Assembly (NCBI GenBank): GCA_002422865.1
Contig: DITN01000023.1
Location: forward strand, 1-64,000
DNA: 64,000 bases
Source of the DNA: Bacteroidetes bacterium UBA6183
GTDB lineage: Bacteria > Bacteroidota > Bacteroidia > UKL13-3
Direction of reading: 5' to 3'
Below the pieces are notes generated by a model. It did no database searches. It was not told the DNA's origin and saw only the letters and a list, made by a program, of their open reading frames with translations. Both the position numbers and the translations under genes were made by a program. Of the stretch, positions 59,216-64,000 are shown piece by piece (the first letter of the stretch is position 1; each line of letters begins with the position of its first letter).

Positions 59216-59722
59216 TTAACGACCAAAATATTTATCTTCTTTATCTGTGCGGGTTCCGTCTTCAAGCGGATACTCTTTACGCAAAGGGAAATAATCCATC
59301 TCATCCACGTTCATAATACGGGTAAGGTTTGGATGCCCTTCGAATAAAATACCATAGAAATCGTAAGTTTCACGCTCTTGCCAATTGGCACTTGCAAATA
59401 AATCAGAAACGGTTGCAATGGTTGGGTTTGATGCAGGAATAAATGCTTTAACCCGTATACGAATGTTGTTGGTTAAGCTGTGTAAGTGATAAATTACACA
59501 AAACTCTTGTCCTTCAATTTCAGGAAACTGGGCACCACAAACATCGGTTAAAAACTGAACCTGAATTTCAGAATCATTTTTTAGAAAATTAATAACGTTG
59601 TGTGCAATGGAAGGATTAACAACCAAAGTAAGCATATCAAATGGTTCTGATGCAGATAAAATGGCATCACCAAATTGATTTCGTATTTTTTCAGCTATGT
59701 ATGCGTTAGTAAGTTCGGCCAT
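59216..59722 (-). CDS. nuoC: NADH-quinone oxidoreductase subunit C
   Basis: This 168-residue 30-kDa-type subunit shows the conserved motif RETYDFYGILFEGHPNLTRIMN (~116-137) and the C-terminal FPLRKEYPL (~145-153). It is a separate gene upstream of nuoD with a 17-base gap. Confidence 0.95.
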   Translation of the reverse strand: MAELTNAYIAEKIRNQFGDAILSASEPFDMLTLVVNPSIAHNVINFLKNDSEIQVQFLTDVCGAQFPEIEGQEFCVIYHLHSLTNNIRIRVKAFIPASNPTIATVSDLFASANWQERETYDFYGILFEGHPNLTRIMNVDEMDYFPLRKEYPLEDGTRTDKEDKYFGR

Positions 59723-59729
59723 TTTATTG

Positions 59730-60275
59730 TTATTGAATACCGTATTGTTGCATTAATGCTTTGTACTCTTGAGAGTTTCTTCTGCGTAAAGGCTCGTTTT
59801 TAACCAGCTCTTGTATTTGCATTATGCCGTCTATAATTTGCTCGGGGCGGGGAGGGCAACCTGGTACATAAACATCAACCGGAATAACTTTATCAATACC
59901 TTGAAGTACACTATAAGTGTCAAAAATACCTCCGGTACTGGCACAAGCACCAACTGATATTACCCAACGAGGTTCGGCCATTTGCAAATAAACCTGACGT
60001 AATACTGGTCCCATTTTTTTTGCGATTGTTCCGGCAACGATTAACAAGTCGGCTTGACGTGGTGAAAAACTCATACGTTCAGAACCAAAACGAGCTAAAT
60101 CGTAGTTACTACCCATGGTAGCCATAAACTCAATACCACAGCAAGATGTTGCAAAAGGTAAAGGCCAGATAGAATTGGCGCGCGCTAACCCGATTACCTT
60201 GTCGATATTTGTTGCAAAAAAACCAGGACCTTCAAGGCCTGCAGGAGCTTTTGATATGGTTAATTCTGTTGACAT
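59730..60275 (-). CDS. nuoB: NADH-quinone oxidoreductase subunit B
   Basis: This 181-residue subunit carries the terminal 4Fe-4S cluster N2. Ligands are visible in SCCGIEFMA (adjacent Cys-Cys, ~44-45), VGACASTGG (~110) and VPGCPPRPE (~140). The Cys pair is typical for complex I. It starts 58 bases after nuoA and lies seven bases before nuoC. Confidence 0.97.
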   Translation of the reverse strand: MSTELTISKAPAGLEGPGFFATNIDKVIGLARANSIWPLPFATSCCGIEFMATMGSNYDLARFGSERMSFSPRQADLLIVAGTIAKKMGPVLRQVYLQMAEPRWVISVGACASTGGIFDTYSVLQGIDKVIPVDVYVPGCPPRPEQIIDGIMQIQELVKNEPLRRRNSQEYKALMQQYGIQ

Positions 60276-60333
60276 TTTTGTAATTAATTACTGTTTTGGG
60301 TAATTGTAATAACCTTGGCTTGCTGTATTAATT

Positions 60334-60696
60334 TTAGTTCCATTTTAATGCACCCTTTTTTAGGATGTATAAGAAGCCTAATAACAAGGTTCCTGTAAAA
60401 AATAGCATTTCCATAAAACCAACCTGCCCTAATTCCCTGAAATTAACGGCCCATGGATACATAAAAATTACCTCTACATCAAACATTACGAATAGAATCG
60501 CAATTAAAAAATATTTAATAGAGAACGGAATGCGCGCGTTTCCTTGCGACTCAATACCGCACTCGAAATTTTCAAGTTTATCGGCAGTTTTACGCTTAGG
60601 GCCAATTAAATGCGTTGCCACCATGGTTGTAACAACAAATCCCGCTGCTACTAAAAATTGCACTACTAATGCTAAATAATCTATAGATGTCGACAT
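60334..60696 (-). CDS. nuoA: NADH-quinone oxidoreductase subunit A
   Basis: This 120-residue ND3 homologue is the first gene of the operon. It has three membrane helices and the conserved loop FECGIESQGNARIPFSIKYFLIAILFVMFDVEVIFMYPWA (~44-83), whose Cys lies at the quinone-site interface. The upstream region (60697-60994) must hold the operon promoter, but I see no exact TAnnTTTG match in the right orientation. Confidence 0.95.
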   Translation of the reverse strand: MSTSIDYLALVVQFLVAAGFVVTTMVATHLIGPKRKTADKLENFECGIESQGNARIPFSIKYFLIAILFVMFDVEVIFMYPWAVNFRELGQVGFMEMLFFTGTLLLGFLYILKKGALKWN

Positions 60697-60994
60697 AGTT
60701 TTACGAGTTATTGGGAACGTGCAATATTACACAATAAATTATTAAATCAATACCTATTTAATAACATGTTTTGTACGTTAAAATTAAACAACAATCGGGC
60801 ATTGCTAAAGGTTTGAGGCGTAGAATTATAATGCTGTTTTTAAAGCCTAAACAAGCTGTTATCGGTTGATAATCAATTGCTGTTTTCGTGTGTGATTTTG
60901 GTTGTTCCCGAAATTGAAAACTTAAACTTTGATTAAATGGTTTGGAGTTTTTTATTTGCAAGGAATTGTAATTACACTTATCGTAAAAATTTGT

Positions 60995-61450
60995 ATGCAA
61001 AGTAAAGCTGAAACCATAGATAGATATATTAACGAGTTGCCTGACGAGCGCAAGGAGCCCATGCTGATGTTGCACGAAACCATTTTGGCCAGTTTACCCA
61101 ATGGGTTTGAGCCTCAAATGAATTACGGAATGATTGGTTATGTGGTTCCTCATCACATTTATCCTAGTGGCTACCATTGTAATCCGCAACTGCCACTACC
61201 GTTTATGGGCATTGCATCACAAAAAAATGCCATTAGTTTTTACCACATGGGCTTGTATGCTGATAATCATCTATTGGATTGGTTTAAAAACGAGTATCCC
61301 AAACATTGCAAAACCAAGCTAGATATGGGCAAAAGTTGTATTCGTTTCAAAAAGCCTGAACATATTCCTTATAATTTGTTGGCTGAATTGGTGAAGAAGA
61401 TGTCTGTTAACAAATGGATTGAAGTATACGAAAATGGCATAAAGAAGTAA
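60995..61450 (+). CDS. DUF1801-family protein (151 aa)
   Basis: I start at ATG 60995 (MQSKAETIDRYINELPDERK); the longer start at 60929 adds an unconserved hydrophobic leader. The protein shows the DUF1801/YdhG-like pattern: a helical N-terminus, then PQMNYGMIGYVVPHHIYPSGYH and ISFYHMGLYAD, and a C-terminal CIRFKKPEHIPYNLLAELVKK. Function unknown; the family has an SufE/iron-carrier-like fold in some members. Confidence 0.8.
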   Translation: MQSKAETIDRYINELPDERKEPMLMLHETILASLPNGFEPQMNYGMIGYVVPHHIYPSGYHCNPQLPLPFMGIASQKNAISFYHMGLYADNHLLDWFKNEYPKHCKTKLDMGKSCIRFKKPEHIPYNLLAELVKKMSVNKWIEVYENGIKK

Positions 61451-61477
61451 AAGCCTCCTCTTTAAAGAAGGCTTTTT
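61449..61477. terminator. Intrinsic terminator after the DUF1801 gene
   Basis: AAAAGCC / GGCTTTT outer stem with an AT-rich interior (CTCTTTAAAGA). It lies between convergent genes 60995-61450 (+) and 61495-61848 (-). Confidence 0.75.
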
Positions 61478-61494
61478 AGTAAGTTGGTGGTGTT

Positions 61495-61848
61495 TTAAAG
61501 CACTTTGCCAACAATTTGCATCATTTCGTTATCAGCCAGTTGAATTGGGATTTCATTGACAACTAATGTAATTTCAATATCCCTAAAAACAGAATATTGG
61601 TTTGATGCATTGCTAATCATTTCAGCCGATCCTTCAACCAAATCCAATCCGGTATCATGTAGCTGTAAATAGAGTTTTTCCAGTTTATCTGTAAATGCTT
61701 TAATCTGAAATTGGATGCCATTGTCGGATGTTAATTTTTCAACCACCCAACAGCTGCTTTGTTTAACGCTGTTTTCAATCCTGTTGGTTAACTCATCGGT
61801 AACAAAGTTTGAACTAGCTTTTAATAATAAATTTACTGTACTTGCCAT
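61495..61848 (-). CDS. Unknown protein (117 aa)
   Basis: This 117-residue soluble protein begins MASTVNLLLKASSNFVTDEL and has alternating strands and helices. There is no signal peptide and no recognisable motif. It is a single-gene unit with its own terminator. Function unknown. The 275-base upstream stretch (61849-62123) contains no evident gene. Confidence 0.6.
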   Translation of the reverse strand: MASTVNLLLKASSNFVTDELTNRIENSVKQSSCWVVEKLTSDNGIQFQIKAFTDKLEKLYLQLHDTGLDLVEGSAEMISNASNQYSVFRDIEITLVVNEIPIQLADNEMMQIVGKVL

Positions 61849-62123
61849 AATGTGTTTGTTTTAAAGGTTAAACCATATGAATAATGAAACAATTTTGAGT
61901 GTTTAAAATGAGTACTTATTCAAAATATAGGTCACAATTTAAGGATTAAAGAATTTTAATCAAAGCAAAATAAGGGTTTGTGACTAACGTGTGACCAACT
62001 TTTAGGATTTATTTAGTTTGATAGAATCAGGTTAAATAAAAAAAAGTTAGTTTTATTTTCAAAAGCTATTGTTTTTCAGAATTAAATCCCATCTTCGTAA
62101 GGTATTTATTAATTTTTTTTTAC

Positions 62124-62492
62124 ATGAAAATCTACGTTGGTAATCTCTCATATAATTTGAGCGAGAACGATTTAAAAGACGTCTTTACCCCTTATGGTGA
62201 AGTTGCATCAGTTAAAATTATGACTGACAAATTTACTGGTCGCAGTAAAGGCTTTGCATTTGTTGAAATGCCTAATGATGCTGAAGCTAACAATGCTATC
62301 AACGGCTTAAATGACGTTGAAGTTGCGCAACGCAGCATCAAAGTTAACGAAGCTCGTGAGCGCACTTTTGATAACAACCGTCCTCGTTCGGGTGGTGGTT
62401 TTAATCGTGGTGGCGATCGTGGTGGTTTTAATCGTGGTGGCGACCGTGGTGGTTACAACCGTGGTGGCAACGATGGTGGCAACCGCTACTAG
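62124..62492 (+). CDS. RRM RNA-binding protein with Gly/Arg-rich tail
   Basis: This is a 122-residue protein. Residues 1-80 form one RNA recognition motif with RNP2 (KIYVGNLS, ~2-9) and RNP1 (SKGFAFVEM, ~40-48). The tail (~92-122) consists of GGFNRGGDR-type repeats. Such single-RRM proteins with RGG tails act as RNA chaperones and are often cold-responsive in bacteria. A strong terminator follows at 62511-62546. The long AT-rich 5' region could carry a thermo-responsive leader, but I cannot demonstrate it. Confidence 0.9.
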   Translation: MKIYVGNLSYNLSENDLKDVFTPYGEVASVKIMTDKFTGRSKGFAFVEMPNDAEANNAINGLNDVEVAQRSIKVNEARERTFDNNRPRSGGGFNRGGDRGGFNRGGDRGGYNRGGNDGGNRY

Positions 62493-62510
62493 TAGTTAAA
62501 CAACATTAAC

Positions 62511-62546
62511 AAAAAAGGCCAGTTGCTATTGCAGTTGGCCTTTTTT
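62511..62546 (+). terminator. RRM gene terminator
   Basis: AAAAAAGGCCA / TGGCCTTTTTT outer stem with an inner GTTGC/GCAG pairing and a six-T run. It lies between the convergent RRM and methyltransferase genes. Confidence 0.85.
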
Positions 62547-62578
62547 ATTGAAATTTCATTTAGGTTTTATTGTGTTCA

Positions 62579-63415
62579 CTATGCAGTGAAAATAACCAAG
62601 TCTTGGTAGTTTAAACTTTTTGATTTGTCGTGGCCTTTCCACCAACCATTATTAATTAGTTTAATATTTAAGCCGGCTTGTTGTGCCATATTGTTTATTG
62701 AAAAATCTTTAAACCCAATATTGGCATCTTTTACATTATTGTCGTGCAAAAAGTAATGATCATATTCATACTTAAATTGCATTAAATCGGGGTTGTGTTT
62801 TAATGTTTCCTTGGTCTTTTCATCCAATATAAAGAACGTTGCCAAACAATGACCACCCGGCTTTAAAACACGTTTTATTTCTTTTAAGTAGTGTTGTACT
62901 TCGGCCGGTTGCATGTGTGTAAATACCGATGTTAAAACCACCACATCAAAATAGTTATTGGCATAAGGAAATACAAAATGCTCGGCTTGCTGTTGGGCTG
63001 TTAGGTTGTATAAATCGTTGCGCAGTGGAGTGTAGGTGAAATTAAAGTTTGGGTACTTACTACTCACTTTTTCTTTACACCAATTAATGCCATCCGCTAC
63101 TACATCAAACCCCTCGTATTTTCCATTTTTATCTAGATGTTGGGTAAGTGGAATGGCCAATCGACCGATGCCGCAACCAACATCTAACAAGGCACTATCC
63201 GGCTTTAAATTAGCATGGTCAATACACAGTCGCATCAACGCTTTACCCGACTCTTCAAAATCTCCAGATCCGGTAAAAATCATGCCTTTAGGTGGTATCA
63301 TTGGGTTGCGTTTGCCCGTAACTAAGTCGATTACATCAACAGGAAGGTATACTAACCTTCGCGCAACCCTGCGCATTTTAGGTGATAAACTATAATATAG
63401 TTTGCGTGCAATCAT
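62579..63415 (-). CDS. Class I SAM-dependent methyltransferase (278 aa)
   Basis: The Rossmann-fold methyltransferase shows motif I LLDVGCGIGRLAIPL (~76-90), an acidic end of strand 2 (EGFDVV), motif for strand 4 (YFDVVVLTSVFTHM, ~155-168) and a post-motif segment (KEIKRVLKPGGHCLATFF). The substrate is not evident; the N-terminal ~50 residues are basic and family-specific. It is transcribed alone, away from tRNA-His. Confidence 0.88.
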   Translation of the reverse strand: MIARKLYYSLSPKMRRVARRLVYLPVDVIDLVTGKRNPMIPPKGMIFTGSGDFEESGKALMRLCIDHANLKPDSALLDVGCGIGRLAIPLTQHLDKNGKYEGFDVVADGINWCKEKVSSKYPNFNFTYTPLRNDLYNLTAQQQAEHFVFPYANNYFDVVVLTSVFTHMQPAEVQHYLKEIKRVLKPGGHCLATFFILDEKTKETLKHNPDLMQFKYEYDHYFLHDNNVKDANIGFKDFSINNMAQQAGLNIKLINNGWWKGHDKSKSLNYQDLVIFTA

Positions 63416-63510
63416 TGTGGTGCAATATAACTGTTTACTTAATTAGTTAAGTAATTATGACAAACTGTTGTATTTAAAACGGCTGCTTAATAAGAGAAGC
63501 ATAAAATAAA

Positions 63511-63538
63511 AAAAGCCTCACTATAAAGTGAAGCTTTT
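63511..63538 (-). terminator. tRNA-His terminator
   Basis: AAAAGC(C)TCACT / AGTGA(A)GCTTTT stem with loop ATAA and a T-run on the minus strand. It lies about 11 bases downstream of the tRNA-His 3' end. Confidence 0.75.
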
Positions 63539-63548
63539 AAAACGATGG

Positions 63549-63623
63549 GGTGGAATATGGGGCTCGAACCCACGACCTCCTGAACCACAATCAGGCGCTC
63601 TAACCAACTGAGCTAAAACCACC
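63549..63623 (-). tRNA. tRNA-His (anticodon GTG)
   Basis: The minus strand folds into a cloverleaf with the extra 5' G (position -1) opposite C73, characteristic of tRNA-His. The anticodon stem CCTGA/TCAGG carries loop TTGTGGT (anticodon GTG), and the T-loop is TTCGAGC. In the acceptor stem, positions 5-68 and 6-67 come out as T-T oppositions in my fold. CCA is not encoded. Confidence is high that it is a tRNA gene. Confidence 0.9.
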
Positions 63624-63681
63624 GTTTTGGGATGGCAAAAGTAAAATTAATTTTTATAAATGCCAATCAATTTTTTAAAGT

Positions 63682-64000
63682 TTATGCATCTAGCAGCTGC
63701 TCAACCTTTTCCCAATTTAAAATATTCCAAAAAGCTTGTGTATAGTCGGCTCTTTTATTTTGATACTTTAAATAATAGGCGTGTTCCCATACATCTAAAC
63801 CAATAATTGGTGTTCCTTTAACGGTTGCTAAATCCATTAACGGATTGTCTTGGTTTGGGGTTGATGTAACGATTAATTGATTACCTTGTTTGATTAGCCA
63901 AGCCCAACCCGAACCAAATTGGCTCATGGCCGCTTTTTCAAATTGTTTTTTAAACTCTTCCATCGATCCGAAATTTTTGATGATAAGGTTATTTGTTTTT
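63682..64000 (-). CDS. sod: Superoxide dismutase (Fe/Mn), C-terminal part, cut by window edge
   Basis: The reading frame is open without a stop up to the window end. The apparent ATG at 63963 is internal: the codons before it (ending KNFGS) continue the family pattern before MEEFKKQFEKAAMSQFGSGWAWL. The C-terminal domain holds the metal ligands in DVWEHAYYLKYQNKR (Asp and His of the DxWEHAYY motif, ~75 from the C-terminus). The enzyme converts superoxide to H2O2 and O2. Metal preference cannot be judged from this part; the start lies outside the window. Confidence 0.93.
   Translation of the reverse strand, partial: KTNNLIIKNFGSMEEFKKQFEKAAMSQFGSGWAWLIKQGNQLIVTSTPNQDNPLMDLATVKGTPIIGLDVWEHAYYLKYQNKRADYTQAFWNILNWEKVEQLLDA

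Noticed and set aside
60758..61075. 105-codon minus-strand ORF upstream of nuoA
   Set aside because: It overlaps the well-supported DUF1801 gene start and its product has no recognisable features; more likely leader/promoter DNA of the nuo operon.
62376..62488. GGT/CGT-rich tandem repeats near 62.4 kb as a possible repeat array
   Set aside because: They are simply the codons of the RGG-type tail of the RRM protein.
1..64000. CRISPR arrays or insertion sequences
   Set aside because: I found no regularly spaced repeats with unique spacers and no transposase ORFs in the window.

Overview
The window is a chromosomal piece of a Bacteroidota bacterium. Evidence for this: a secreted protein with a type IX (Por) C-terminal sorting domain, a short NuoG of the Bacteroidota type, genes that mostly lack Shine-Dalgarno sequences, a tyrosine recombinase of the Bacteroidota type, and one promoter matching TTG-N19-TAnnTTTG. 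The genus cannot be settled from the sequence alone.

Layout. (1) 1-8.6 kb, host: a YhhQ-type queuosine precursor transporter, a metallo-beta-lactamase/beta-CASP RNase-like protein, a 1749-residue secreted phytase/5'-nucleotidase-like protein and MazG. (2) 8610-38640, an integrated element of about 30 kb inserted in the 3' end of tRNA-Arg(ACG) and bounded by an exact 22-bp direct repeat. It has a repressor next to palindromic operators at the left end, an early/replication-like block (9.7-14.9 kb), an inward-facing putative abortive-infection gene with a divergent SRAP/HMCES-type gene (14.9-16.5 kb), a long co-directional late operon (16.6-32.3 kb), a minus-strand accessory block (AAA ATPase plus PIN nuclease, DUF3825, secreted protein and lipoprotein), and an integrase beside the tRNA. 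(3) 38.7-46.4 kb, host: peroxiredoxin, NlpC/P60 protein, Hpt protein, and an ExbB-ExbD-ExbD-TonB-membrane protein-PstS-like-TPR operon. (4) 46.7-60.7 kb: a complete nuoA-N complex I operon, interrupted between nuoF and nuoG by a HepT/MntA-type module plus a small gene. (5) 61-64 kb: small proteins, an RRM protein, a methyltransferase, tRNA-His and the C-terminal part of a superoxide dismutase running off the edge.

The most interesting region is the element. Its late operon looks virion-like: receptor-binding/fibre-type proteins, a GH19 endolysin, a holin/spanin-like cassette and a likely highly expressed 223-residue candidate coat protein. However, I recognise no terminase, portal, HK97-type capsid, tape-measure, sheath or tube gene. 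Instead it is rich in single-membrane-span proteins, including a 909-residue transglutaminase-like protein with a membrane helix at each end and a membrane-anchored protein with a single annexin repeat. It also has a 965-residue 'polyvalent' protein with ArdC, zincin and RecA-like ATPase parts. My working hypothesis is a temperate, possibly tail-less membrane-containing phage, or a satellite of an undescribed type. At least six copies of the palindrome TTACCGGTAA (two of them in tandem at the repressor) suggest an element-wide regulatory code.
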